A stretch of 8,292 bases of DNA, from NCBI GenBank assembly GCA_022563615.1, contig JADFMZ010000127.1:1-8292 (forward strand). Direction: 5' to 3'. The stretch's first letter is position 1; each line of letters opens with the position of its first letter. Source of the DNA: Planctomycetota bacterium. Lineage in GTDB: Bacteria; Planctomycetota; Phycisphaerae; UBA1845. A program made the translations under genes and the position numbers. This document shows positions 1 to 7,323 of the stretch, in pieces. Under the pieces are notes generated by a model. That model searched no databases and was not told where the DNA came from. It was given only the letters and a program-made list of their open reading frames with translations.

Positions 1-1
1 C

Positions 2-2971
2 GACTGCACCCTCGACGCCGATTGCGGCGATGGGCGGTTCTGCAACGGCGTTGAAACGTGCAACAACGGAACGTGCCTTTCGGGTACGCAGCCGTGTTCG
101 TTGGGCGAGTCGTGCGACGAGGTCGGCAATGTCTGCACCGCCACCGTATTGGAAGGATTCGGCACGAACACGCCGGGTGGCGCTGGAGGTGAGACCTATC
201 ACGTCACGAGTCTGGCCGACAGCGGCGCCGGCACGTTTCGCGACGGCGTATCCAATCGAGACTACAGCGTGGACGGCCCCCGAACCATTGTCTTCGATGT
301 GGCCGGCACCATCACGCTGCTCGGCGATCTCAAGGTTCGCGAGCCCTTTTTGACCATCGACGGATCCACGGCGCCCTCGCCGGGCATCACTATTCGCAAG
401 ACGACGATCACCGAAGGTGAATTCATCATCGGCGGAACGCACGACATCATCATCCGACACGTGCGCTTCTGGGGGTTGTGGCAGGATGGCGGGCCGACCA
501 GCAACAACGCCGTCACGATCGGGATCGACGGCGATTCCGGTCCGGACTACATCGCCAAAAACATCGTTCTGGATCATGTCACCGTTCGCAACGCGACCGA
601 TAGCGGCCCCGACATCTGGGGTGAAGTCAGCGACCTGACATTCTCCTGGTGTTTCTTTTTCTACAACCGACATCCGACCACGATGTCTCATTACCCGGCG
701 CCCTACCAGACGCGGCGCAACATCTCCATGCATCACAACGTCTATGCCGAAAACGGCGAGCGGAACCCTCAGATTCGAGGCGATACGCACGATCTGGACT
801 TCGTGAACAATGTGATCTTCAATTGGGGCAACTACGGCGGAACCTACGGCGTCAAGCTGCGGGACCGTGAGGAAGTGTGGCCCAGCCGAATCAATATCGT
901 CAATAACTTTTTTTCCTCTCAGAACAACCCGAGCAATGGACTCAGTTGCCAGTGTCAAAACAGTTGTACGAGCATTCCGGACGTCTACGTCGGCGGCAAC
1001 GTGGTCGAAAACCCCGACCTGTCCGGCTGCACCCTGTTGAGCAGCCCGGTTGCGTTTCCCGCGTCTGCTCGGGTGACCACGTACGCCGTGGAGGATCTGG
1101 GCACGTTGATGCTGCCGGGCGTGGGCATGCTCTATCGTGACACCGAGGAACAAACCATCATGAACCGAATTCTGGTGGCTATGGGTGGTGCTCTGGCCTG
1201 TGTCGCCAACGCCGATTGCGACGACGGTCAGTTCTGCAACGGTTCGGAAGCCTGCGTCAACAACGCCTGCGTTGCTGGATCAAGCCCGTGCGCCGTGGAT
1301 GAAACGTGTGACGATAACACGAACGCCTGCGTCGCTACGGAGCCTCCCTGTTCGGTTGACGCGGATTGCGCGGACTCTCGCTACTGCAACGGCGTCGAGC
1401 TTTGTGTGGCCGGCGCCTGCGTGGCCGGCACGAATCCCTGCCCGGCCGGCCAGCGCTGCATCGAGACGACCGACACCTGCGAAGATCTCGCAGCCGGCGC
1501 GTGGACGCCGCCTATCGGCATTCCCGAACCGTCGTTCGGCATTCACGAAACGGTGGAAAACGTCTACGGCGATCCGAATTACTACACCTATTTCGTGGAC
1601 AACGCAGTCTCCTGCAGCGATGACAACAACGGCGGCTTCGGCTCACCGGCGCAACCGAGGTGTTCGATTCCGTCGGACTTTTCGGCTGGACAGGTCGTGC
1701 AAATCCGCGCAGGAACGTACTCGGCGACGGTCTGGACGGCGCATGGCACAGCCAATCAACCGGTGTTTATCCGAGGGATGGATCCGCAGAACAAGCCCAG
1801 GATCTTCGACTCGAAGCTCCACCTGATCGGGGAATACTTCATCGTCGAGAACCTGGATTTCGACGTAACGAAGATTCGAGACGGCGGGATCACGAATATG
1901 TCCTACGTGTCGTTTCGATTCAACGAGCTTCACGACAAGGGCGGGAACGGATTTGAAGGGAGTCTCCACAACGTGGTCGTCTACGGCAACCACATCCACC
2001 ACATCGGTGATCAGGTTGTGCCCGACGACAAGCATGGGGTCACCATGAACCCGGGTTCCTCCTATGTGTGGATCGTCGATAACGAGATCAATCATACCTC
2101 GGGAGACGGTGTGCAGTTCTGTCATGGATGCGACGCGTCCGTCGCTCCTCGTTTCATCTACATCGGGCGCAACGTGATCCATGACTGCGTCGAGAACGCG
2201 GTCGATTTCAAAACCGCCGCCGACGTCATCGTCTCTCAGAACGTGATGTACGGATTCCGGGACGTCGATACGTCAGACGGCAGCGCCGTTTTGATCGGCA
2301 GCAACGGCATCTCGGACCCGGCCCGGAACATCTGGGTGATCTTCAACGAGATTTTCGACTCGGTCAACGCCATTCGGGTCGAGGCGTCGCCCACCGCCGT
2401 TTCCATTCTCGGCAACGTGATGTATGACCTTGGCGGCTCCGCGGTGGTGTTCGAGAAGGAAGCGCCGGATGTCTACATCGTGAACAACACGGTGTACAAC
2501 GCGGACCTGGTGATCAACCAGGACTGGCGCGAAAACTTCCGCGTCCACATTTATAACAACATCTTCGCTCAGATTCGCGGTCAACGCTTCGGCAACCACC
2601 TCAACATGGAGGGCGACAACGTCGCGGACAACTCCGAACTGGACGACAACCTGTTCTGGCAGGGCAGCGGACAACCGATCGTCATCCAGTGGGGTTCGCC
2701 GCTCCACACGATCGACTCGACGCTGGAATTCGCCGCGTTTCCAGGCGGCGGCAACAACCGACTCAGCGACCCGTTGTTCATGGATGTGGGTGCAGCCAAC
2801 TTCGAGTTGCGGTCGGGCAGCCCGGCGATCGATGCGGGCAACAGCGCGATCGTGTCGCCGGCCTACGGGCGGTTCACGGAACTCTACGGCCTGGACATCC
2901 GCGTCGACATCAACGGGAACCCCAGACCGCAAGCAACCGCCTGGGACCTCGGCGCAATCGAATCCCCATAA
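2..2971 (+). CDS. Secreted PL1 pectate-lyase-like protein with Cys-rich modules and a second beta-helix (5' end outside window)
   Basis: The frame is open from the first complete codon at base 2, so the true start lies upstream; a TTG at 101 is inside the protein. The visible part is 989 residues. In order: an 8-Cys module (residues 2-45); a PL1-type beta-helix (about 50-397) with VTSLADSGAGTFRD, a strand ending LDH (Asp191-His192), MHHN (243-246) and ERNP (Arg254), the last matching the position of the catalytic arginine in PL1 lyases, and a closing RDTEEQTIMNRI; two more 8-Cys modules (400-443 and 450-493); then a second right-handed beta-helix (about 527-989) opening with YYTYFVDN, rich in N-N-x and VIVxxN repeats, and ending with DPLF (923-926), SPAIDAG (940-946) and DLGAIE. 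Known: PL1 enzymes cleave polygalacturonate by beta-elimination with Ca2+. Inferred: an extracellular or surface enzyme; true substrate unknown. The second helix may bind carbohydrate or be another lyase/epimerase-like domain. It converges with the minus-strand genes. Confidence 0.85.
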   Translation, partial: DCTLDADCGDGRFCNGVETCNNGTCLSGTQPCSLGESCDEVGNVCTATVLEGFGTNTPGGAGGETYHVTSLADSGAGTFRDGVSNRDYSVDGPRTIVFDVAGTITLLGDLKVREPFLTIDGSTAPSPGITIRKTTITEGEFIIGGTHDIIIRHVRFWGLWQDGGPTSNNAVTIGIDGDSGPDYIAKNIVLDHVTVRNATDSGPDIWGEVSDLTFSWCFFFYNRHPTTMSHYPAPYQTRRNISMHHNVYAENGERNPQIRGDTHDLDFVNNVIFNWGNYGGTYGVKLRDREEVWPSRINIVNNFFSSQNNPSNGLSCQCQNSCTSIPDVYVGGNVVENPDLSGCTLLSSPVAFPASARVTTYAVEDLGTLMLPGVGMLYRDTEEQTIMNRILVAMGGALACVANADCDDGQFCNGSEACVNNACVAGSSPCAVDETCDDNTNACVATEPPCSVDADCADSRYCNGVELCVAGACVAGTNPCPAGQRCIETTDTCEDLAAGAWTPPIGIPEPSFGIHETVENVYGDPNYYTYFVDNAVSCSDDNNGGFGSPAQPRCSIPSDFSAGQVVQIRAGTYSATVWTAHGTANQPVFIRGMDPQNKPRIFDSKLHLIGEYFIVENLDFDVTKIRDGGITNMSYVSFRFNELHDKGGNGFEGSLHNVVVYGNHIHHIGDQVVPDDKHGVTMNPGSSYVWIVDNEINHTSGDGVQFCHGCDASVAPRFIYIGRNVIHDCVENAVDFKTAADVIVSQNVMYGFRDVDTSDGSAVLIGSNGISDPARNIWVIFNEIFDSVNAIRVEASPTAVSILGNVMYDLGGSAVVFEKEAPDVYIVNNTVYNADLVINQDWRENFRVHIYNNIFAQIRGQRFGNHLNMEGDNVADNSELDDNLFWQGSGQPIVIQWGSPLHTIDSTLEFAAFPGGGNNRLSDPLFMDVGAANFELRSGSPAIDAGNSAIVSPAYGRFTELYGLDIRVDINGNPRPQATAWDLGAIESP
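5..136 (+). repeat. 8-Cys module, copy 1 (protein-level repeat)
   Basis: A 44-residue module spans its first to its last cysteine with spacing C-x5-C-x5-C-x5-C-x4-C-x6-C-x5-C-x6-C. It contains DADCGDGRFCNGVETC and precedes the PL1 domain. The window edge lies just before it, so more copies may lie upstream. The regular cysteines suggest a disulfide-locked exported linker. Confidence 0.8.
1199..1480 (+). repeat. 8-Cys modules, copies 2 and 3 in tandem (protein-level repeat)
   Basis: Two modules (1199-1330 and 1349-1480) have exactly the cysteine spacing of copy 1 and a repeat period of 50 codons. Shared core: DC-x-D-x-x-(F/Y)-CNG-x-E-x-C followed by ACVAG-x-x-PC. They link the PL1 helix to the second beta-helix. 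The DNA of the copies has diverged more than the cysteine pattern, so this is a protein repeat under selection and not a recent DNA duplication. Confidence 0.85.
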
Positions 2972-2993
2972 CCTTGAGAGTCCAGCCCAAGAA

Positions 2994-3049
2994 GTGTGGC
3001 ATGGGTTTGCAGACCGTGCGCTAACACCGATTGAAAACCGGCGCCACAC
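2994..3049. terminator. Candidate bidirectional hairpin between convergent genes
   Basis: GTGTGGC (2994-3000) and GCCACAC (3043-3049) are perfect 7-base inverted arms. Inside them, across a 3x3 internal loop, GGTTT (3004-3008) can pair with AAACC (3035-3039). The right arm is followed by AATTT on the plus strand, and the minus strand continues ACTTCTT. It lies between the stop of the beta-helix gene at 2971 and the methyltransferase stop at 3066. The apical loop is long (about 26 bases) and no strong U-tract is seen, so this is only a candidate. Confidence 0.35.
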
Positions 3050-3065
3050 AATTTCGCAAAATGCG

Positions 3066-3791
3066 CTAAACGCGAATGAAGGTGCCGAAAATGAAATTTT
3101 GGAAACGGGAGAGGTAGTCGCGTTTCTGCATGGAGCGCTCCAGCAAGATAGCGAGCCGGTACAGTCCGACCGAGAACGTGAAGTAGTGGGGATGATCGGA
3201 AACGTAGCCGAGTTGTTGGACCGTGAAACCGGCGCCTAGAGCCATTTGACGCAAGGGCGTTGCCGCGTTGGCGCGATAATAAGCAGGGAAGGTTTCATAT
3301 TTCGGCGTAGTCGACACGAGTTTGTTGAGTGCGGTGCGCAGGCGGTTTGGGAAAATGCGGGCCAGCGCAATCGGCGGGAACCACTTGTTCGCCGTGAATA
3401 GAACCAACCTTCCGCCGGGGCGAAGAACACGGTGGCATTGGGCGAAGACCGCTCCAGGGTCGGCAAGGTGCTCGAAGACGTGTATCGAAGCAACGACATC
3501 AACACTTTGCGGCTCTAAGGGTATCCGTTGGGCAGTGGCCTTGATCACGGCCCAGGAACCGTCCGAACTCAATTCGCGCGGAAGCTCGTAGTCGAGGCCG
3601 AGCGCGAGCCTGTATTTTTCCCCAACCGCCTCGAGCAATCGCACTTTGCGCCCGCAGCCAAGCTCAAGCAGTACGCGATCGAGCAAGGCGCAGCTTGAAA
3701 CTTATCGGGTAAAGACGGCACGCAGCGTCTCGTGCGGATCATAGGCGCGTTCTCGTATCGCCTCGCACTTGGCTCGAGCACGCTCAAACAT
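3066..3791 (-). pseudogene. Class I SAM-dependent methyltransferase interrupted by an in-phase stop
   Basis: From an ATG at 3791-3789 the frame reads 29 codons (starting MFERARAKCEAIRER and ending LRAVFTR), meets TAA at 3704-3702, and then continues in the same phase to TAG at 3068-3066. Reading through, the product is about 241 residues. It has SAM motif I LLELGCGR (around 42-48), an acidic residue ending beta-2 (GLD), DVVASIHVFEHL and the motif LRPGGRLVLFTANKW, all typical of Methyltransf_11-type enzymes. The ATG has a good AGGTGG ribosome site and lies 35 bases after the glycosyltransferase stop, so they are probably cotranscribed. The stop may be a CAA-to-TAA change or a sequence error. 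Alternatively, translation starts at TTG 3686, giving a 206-residue protein that begins only nine residues before the GCG and has no visible ribosome site. The substrate is unknown; the context suggests glycan or lipid-linked sugar methylation. Confidence 0.7.
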
Positions 3792-3796
3792 GTAGA

Positions 3797-3802
3797 CCAC
3801 CT
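3797..3802 (-). promoter_or_regulatory. Ribosome binding site of the methyltransferase (AGGTGG)
   Basis: AGGTGG lies five bases before the ATG at 3791-3789. It is the reason for placing the methyltransferase start upstream of the in-phase stop codon and not at the TTG at 3686. Confidence 0.6.
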
Positions 3803-3826
3803 ATCCTGAAATGTGCCGAATCGCCG

Positions 3827-5716
3827 TTATTGGGATCGGGCTGGAGTTTCCGTTTTGTGGGCGGTCAACGTACCAGGTCCATGTGCGCTCTGCCCGCGGT
3901 CTACCAATCCGGTGCCGGTGAATATGGTTTGATCGTTGTTGTTCAGATTATGGAATAGCTGATTTCGTTCCACAGTTTCGACAGGAAACCCGATTTCGCG
4001 GTGTTTGCCCACGAAATAGATAGTGCCGTCAGCCAATGACAGTGAACTTCGATGTTGCAATTTGGATGGGTCGTCCAGGGATCGTAGAAACACAAACTGG
4101 TTGTGGTCATACTTGGATGTTTTGGGATAGCCGGGCCAGTGAACGAGGAAACGTGCGTGGGCTTTGTCGGCAAGGCGATCGACTTGTTCCCACGTTGTAG
4201 TGGTCACGACGGAGAATGGAATCAGCGGTACGCGAAGTACGGGGTTTGGGCACCAATACGCAATTGCGGCGCCGCGATTGCTGAGAATCGTTTCGTCGGG
4301 GGCAACGTTGTTCCTGATCCACGCAATCGTAGGACTTTCTTGAGTGGCCCAGACATAACTCTCACGCGGCGAACTGCGAAGCCATCGTAGCATCAAGGCG
4401 CCCTGCGACATCACGAGAAGGGCGCACACGACAAGGCTCACCCTGCCGGCATGATGGCCCAAAAAGGTTCGCAGGCGAGTATGGTCCATGCGAAGCGCCC
4501 AAGGCACGAGTAGCAACATGCACCACGGCGCGATGATAGTGACATATCGCGGGTTGAGTTTCATCCCATTTTTGGCGAGCGCGGTGATGAGGACCAGGAG
4601 ATAGGTAGCGACAAATGCGATCATGATTCTTGACGCTATTTGTTGGCGTCGCAAATCCTCCGCTCCTTTTCTCGGTCTAGAACCGCTCCAGAACGATACA
4701 CCGGCGAGAACGGCGAGTATCCCGAACAGGGCAAGATGGATTGAGCGAAATAGGATTGGCGCGCCCGGACCAAGCAGCGCTCTCCAGCCAATCAGCGAAG
4801 TGACAGCACTCCTTTCGGCGCCGGAAAGAGTCAGCCAAAAGATGTCCGCGCCAGGCATCGACTGGCCGGGGGTACCCACTACGAATAGTTTCCGAAGCAT
4901 TAAAACGAGCATAATCAGCCCGGCAGGTATTGTGGCAACGAGTCGGAATAGCCAACGTGTTCGGAAAGGTTCGGACCTCGTGGCGAAAAAGCAGATAAGG
5001 GCGATGCTCAACAGGCATGAGATCCCAATATAGCGGAACAGGATCGCCACGCCTGCAGCGAGGCTAGCGCCAAACCAGCACCAGGCGATCCTACGCGTGT
5101 CAGAACCCATCACCGCTCGCACGCTTAGGAAGAGGGAAAATGTTGCTGCCAAGAGGAAGGCTGGTTCTGACACGACGCTTGCAGAGCGCCTTGCGATTGG
5201 GAACAGGGACATCACCAGGACGGTACTCAAGATAGCTTTGGCCGGAGTCAAAAAGAGGCGAAGCGTGCCAAAGATGGGTACGGGAAGAAGCGCGAACGCG
5301 AGGATAGAGATGATGCGGGCCGCGAGGTAGGGCTGGACGCCGAGCGATGAAAGCGCGGCGATCGCCATTGAGTAGCCGGGCGGCCAGAGGGTCGTTGGCG
5401 TCGGAAGATCGCATGTTTCATAGACGGGATCCCAGTAGGCCCATCGATGCGTCAGCCCTTGTCCAGCAACAATACTGTCCGCCATGTGCAGGTAGGTCAC
5501 ACTGTCGGGGCCCAACCCGGATGTGGCGAATAGGGTGGCCAGCGCCAGCCCGGTGCACAGGAGGCACAGGATGGCCAATGTGAGGTGATCATGCCACCCC
5601 ACCGTGACACCTGCGTGGCGAAGGATTCTCACGCTCATCGTTTTGTGCGTTTCCCGGGCATCCGGTCCAGCCAACGGAACGGCATCGGTTGCGGGAGCTT
5701 GCGAAGTCGGGTTCAT
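3827..5716 (-). CDS. GT-C fold membrane glycosyltransferase (GT39/ArnT-like)
   Basis: A 629-residue polytopic membrane protein. After a polar N-terminal tail (1-44) comes TM1 (about 45-65), directly followed by D71-SVTYLHMADSIVAGQGL: an Asp with downstream Tyr/Ala/Gly-x-Gly-Leu at the start of the first outer loop, the hallmark of GT-C enzymes that use polyprenyl-phosphate sugars. WPPGY (111-115) and SEPAFLLA (183-190), FRYIG (227-231) and NPRYVTIIAPW (388-398) are also typical. Hydrophobic segments continue to about residue 445, followed by a soluble domain (about 450-570) and a polar tail. Inferred role: transfer of a lipid-linked sugar to a surface glycan, lipid or protein on the outer face of the cytoplasmic membrane. 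The start ATG has AAAGG at 5726-5722, five bases upstream; a second Met at residue 27 is possible. It is 121 bases after the SGNH gene and 35 bases before the methyltransferase. Donor and acceptor cannot be told from sequence. Confidence 0.75.
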   Translation of the reverse strand: MNPTSQAPATDAVPLAGPDARETHKTMSVRILRHAGVTVGWHDHLTLAILCLLCTGLALATLFATSGLGPDSVTYLHMADSIVAGQGLTHRWAYWDPVYETCDLPTPTTLWPPGYSMAIAALSSLGVQPYLAARIISILAFALLPVPIFGTLRLFLTPAKAILSTVLVMSLFPIARRSASVVSEPAFLLAATFSLFLSVRAVMGSDTRRIAWCWFGASLAAGVAILFRYIGISCLLSIALICFFATRSEPFRTRWLFRLVATIPAGLIMLVLMLRKLFVVGTPGQSMPGADIFWLTLSGAERSAVTSLIGWRALLGPGAPILFRSIHLALFGILAVLAGVSFWSGSRPRKGAEDLRRQQIASRIMIAFVATYLLVLITALAKNGMKLNPRYVTIIAPWCMLLLVPWALRMDHTRLRTFLGHHAGRVSLVVCALLVMSQGALMLRWLRSSPRESYVWATQESPTIAWIRNNVAPDETILSNRGAAIAYWCPNPVLRVPLIPFSVVTTTTWEQVDRLADKAHARFLVHWPGYPKTSKYDHNQFVFLRSLDDPSKLQHRSSLSLADGTIYFVGKHREIGFPVETVERNQLFHNLNNNDQTIFTGTGLVDRGQSAHGPGTLTAHKTETPARSQ

Positions 5717-5797
5717 CCTTGCCTTTCAGTCATCTGCCCGGATTCACCAGATCCAGATGATACTGTGTTGCTCAAGCGGCATCAGTCCGACCAGGCG

Positions 5798-5813
5798 GGC
5801 ATTCCGGAACGCC
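5798..5813. terminator. Small hairpin between the SGNH and glycosyltransferase genes
   Basis: GGCATT-CCGG-AACGCC can form a six-pair stem (one G-T wobble) with a four-base loop, 24 bases after the SGNH stop on the minus strand. There is no U-tract, and GGCGG/CCGCC pairings nearby compete with it. It may be a weak attenuator, an RNA-processing site or chance in GC-rich sequence. Nothing else is recognised in this 121-base spacer. Confidence 0.2.
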
Positions 5814-5837
5814 GCGACCGCCGGGCTGCGCACCAAT

Positions 5838-6989
5838 CTAACGCAACAAATCCTCTACCAAGGGTAGTATTGTATCTGCGACGGCCTGATGTCCTCGCCG
5901 CGACCAATGTCCGTCGTGCTCGAAATAGACGTTCTGCCCGGTTCTCTTTGCGTAGCCGACCAGTGCATCGGTCAAGTCCAGGAAAGGGATACCGTGGCGT
6001 TCGGCGATTGCTGACAGCAGCTCGCCCTGCTCGTGAATTCTCGGTCCCAAGCACCATGGATCCTCAGCCTGGGGCGTTGACGCCGGTGTCTCGCCTGCAA
6101 CGGCGCCACGGATCACGCTTCGGTTTCCACCCCATAGGAGAAGGAATTTGGAGCCTCGGCGATTACACTCATCGCGCATGGCTACGAGCAGCTTTTCGAC
6201 AACTTGCCAGCTCAAGCGACCACGGTCGTTATCAGAAAGATCCTGAGGCACGAGGTCGGCGAACCGTTGCCCATGGCGTCGATCGAGCTCCTTGAGTGTG
6301 GTCTGGTTGGCGACGGCTGCGAATCGGCGGTTGCGCGGTCGGAACCATCGTTTTTGGTAGTAGAGGTATCGCACCAGGGCCGACTTGCCTAGCCATCGTT
6401 TCAGTTTGTTGGGGCGGAACGGTTCCGTCGGGGCGAGCTGAAGGTTGCCTCGCCCGTCCAGCAGAAACACCGTGTCCCATGGATTGACGCCACGAAGATA
6501 CGGCGAGGTGTCCATCACGTCGTTCCCGATGAACAGCAGAATGGTTAAGTCCGGCGAAAAATCCAACACATGATTGCGGATCAGCATGTATTCGGCGCCA
6601 GTGCCATAGCCTGAAACGCCGAAGGAATACCATTCGCATGGGCGCCCTTGCTCCGTCATTCGTCGTTCGGCGCGCCCGAAGAATGTGTCGTCGTGCCGCA
6701 CATGCAGGGCCTCGACGAATGAATCACCCACGACCGCGATACGGGTTGCCCCAGGCTTGCGGATCGGTGTGTATTCGCGCGGTTGGTTCCAACCCAGCGA
6801 GTTGTACGAGTAATCGACCGCATAGTCGTCGCTAACGTACCGTCCGCGCTGGTTGCCGTCGGTGCGGATGCCCAGGGAAACGTCCCAGGTCGAGCGAGGC
6901 ACGTCGGTCACGTCGAAAAAAAGGCGTAGGCCGCCTTCGATGAGTGCGAACCCGAACAAGAGACCTACGGCGCAAAGCAGCAAACGCAT
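5838..6989 (-). CDS. Membrane-anchored SGNH/GDSL hydrolase (esterase or acetyltransferase-like)
   Basis: A 383-residue protein with an N-terminal hydrophobic anchor (about 2-25) and then a periplasm-facing SGNH domain. Block I is IAVVGDSFVEA with nucleophile Ser90; block II has FGVSGYGT with Gly127; block III is FIGNDV with Asn156; block V near the C-terminus is DGHWSRRGH with Asp359 and His361. All four signature blocks are present, so it is probably active. Known: such proteins remove or transfer acyl groups on glycans (AlgJ/AlgX and related). Inferred: editing of the glycan built by the downstream glycosyltransferase. ATG 6989 is the first usual start codon in frame but has no Shine-Dalgarno; the frame stays open for 25 more codons up to TAG 7067-7065, reading DKTDESAAAIRAPRRRYVL just before the anchor, which looks like a lost cytoplasmic N-terminus. 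See the finding on a possible frameshift. Confidence 0.8.
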   Translation of the reverse strand: MRLLLCAVGLLFGFALIEGGLRLFFDVTDVPRSTWDVSLGIRTDGNQRGRYVSDDYAVDYSYNSLGWNQPREYTPIRKPGATRIAVVGDSFVEALHVRHDDTFFGRAERRMTEQGRPCEWYSFGVSGYGTGAEYMLIRNHVLDFSPDLTILLFIGNDVMDTSPYLRGVNPWDTVFLLDGRGNLQLAPTEPFRPNKLKRWLGKSALVRYLYYQKRWFRPRNRRFAAVANQTTLKELDRRHGQRFADLVPQDLSDNDRGRLSWQVVEKLLVAMRDECNRRGSKFLLLWGGNRSVIRGAVAGETPASTPQAEDPWCLGPRIHEQGELLSAIAERHGIPFLDLTDALVGYAKRTGQNVYFEHDGHWSRRGHQAVADTILPLVEDLLR

Positions 6990-7152
6990 GAGTACGTACC
7001 GGCGGCGTGGAGCCCGGATCGCAGCAGCCGATTCGTCTGTCTTGTCTAGGGGAAGCGGTATTGCCTACACCCATCCTTTTGGGTTGGGACTACGTTGCGA
7101 CCACCTTTCGGGCCTGAGCGCCGGTGCGCACGACCCAAGGCTGTCCAAATCT

Positions 7153-7181
7153 CTTGTACCGAACTGTATCGTCATTGACAA
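7153..7181 (-). promoter_or_regulatory. Candidate sigma-70-type promoter for the SGNH-GT-methyltransferase operon
   Basis: On the minus strand TTGTCA (7181-7176; five of six match the -35 consensus) is followed after exactly 17 bases by TACAAG (7158-7153; four of six match the -10). Transcription would start near 7146, giving a leader of about 155 bases to ATG 6989. Found by eye; such matches also occur by chance. Confidence 0.35.
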
Positions 7182-7283
7182 CTCAACCGCTCGTAATGGC
7201 CCCCAGGGCAACCGCGCTGCGGATCGGCTCCGGCAAGGTCGGCCAAGTCTCGGCCAAGAACGCCCGTGTTATCACTCCCTTGC

Positions 7284-7304
7284 TCCCGCCGCCTGGCGAC
7301 GGGA
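7284..7304. terminator. Candidate hairpin after the 60-residue gene
   Basis: TCCCG (7284-7288) pairs with CGGGA (7300-7304); after one C-A mismatch three more pairs close a CTG loop. It lies 19 bases past the stop of the small gene on the minus strand. No U-tract follows (the minus strand continues GCAAGGGAG), so termination is uncertain. Confidence 0.3.
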
Positions 7305-7323
7305 ACCAAGGCCGGAGTCGAAC

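Larger units (their letters stand above)
6990..7323. other. Intergenic leader region upstream of the SGNH operon
   Basis: This 334-base stretch holds no convincing gene. Frames on either strand are short, without family resemblance or ribosome sites. It contains the apparent lost N-terminal codons of the SGNH gene (up to 7064), a candidate minus-strand promoter (7181-7153), a foldable leader (7140-7075), a short direct repeat TCGGCCAAG at 7239-7247 and 7250-7258, and a hairpin after the 60-residue gene (7284-7304). Confidence 0.5.

Noticed and set aside
1643..2182. Minus-strand open frame of 179 codons opposite the second beta-helix
   Set aside because: Shadow frame with low-complexity VVDVVAVDDHVV-type composition and no domain.
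2273..3049. Minus-strand open frame of 258 codons opposite the beta-helix gene
   Set aside because: It is the shadow of the lyase gene's codons in GC-rich DNA; rich in Arg/Val/Asp with no family resemblance, and the plus frame has clear motifs throughout.
3066..3686. Treating the methyltransferase as an intact gene starting at TTG 3686
   Set aside because: No ribosome site, only nine residues before the SAM motif, and a better-supported in-phase start exists at 3791; kept only as an alternative.
5585..6295. Plus-strand open frame of 236 codons opposite the SGNH gene
   Set aside because: The opposite frame has all four SGNH blocks; this one is Arg/Ser/His-rich and featureless, and crosses the intergenic spacer.
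7175..7180. Perfect TTGACA on the plus strand
   Set aside because: No -10-like hexamer at 16-18 bases and no plus-strand gene downstream.
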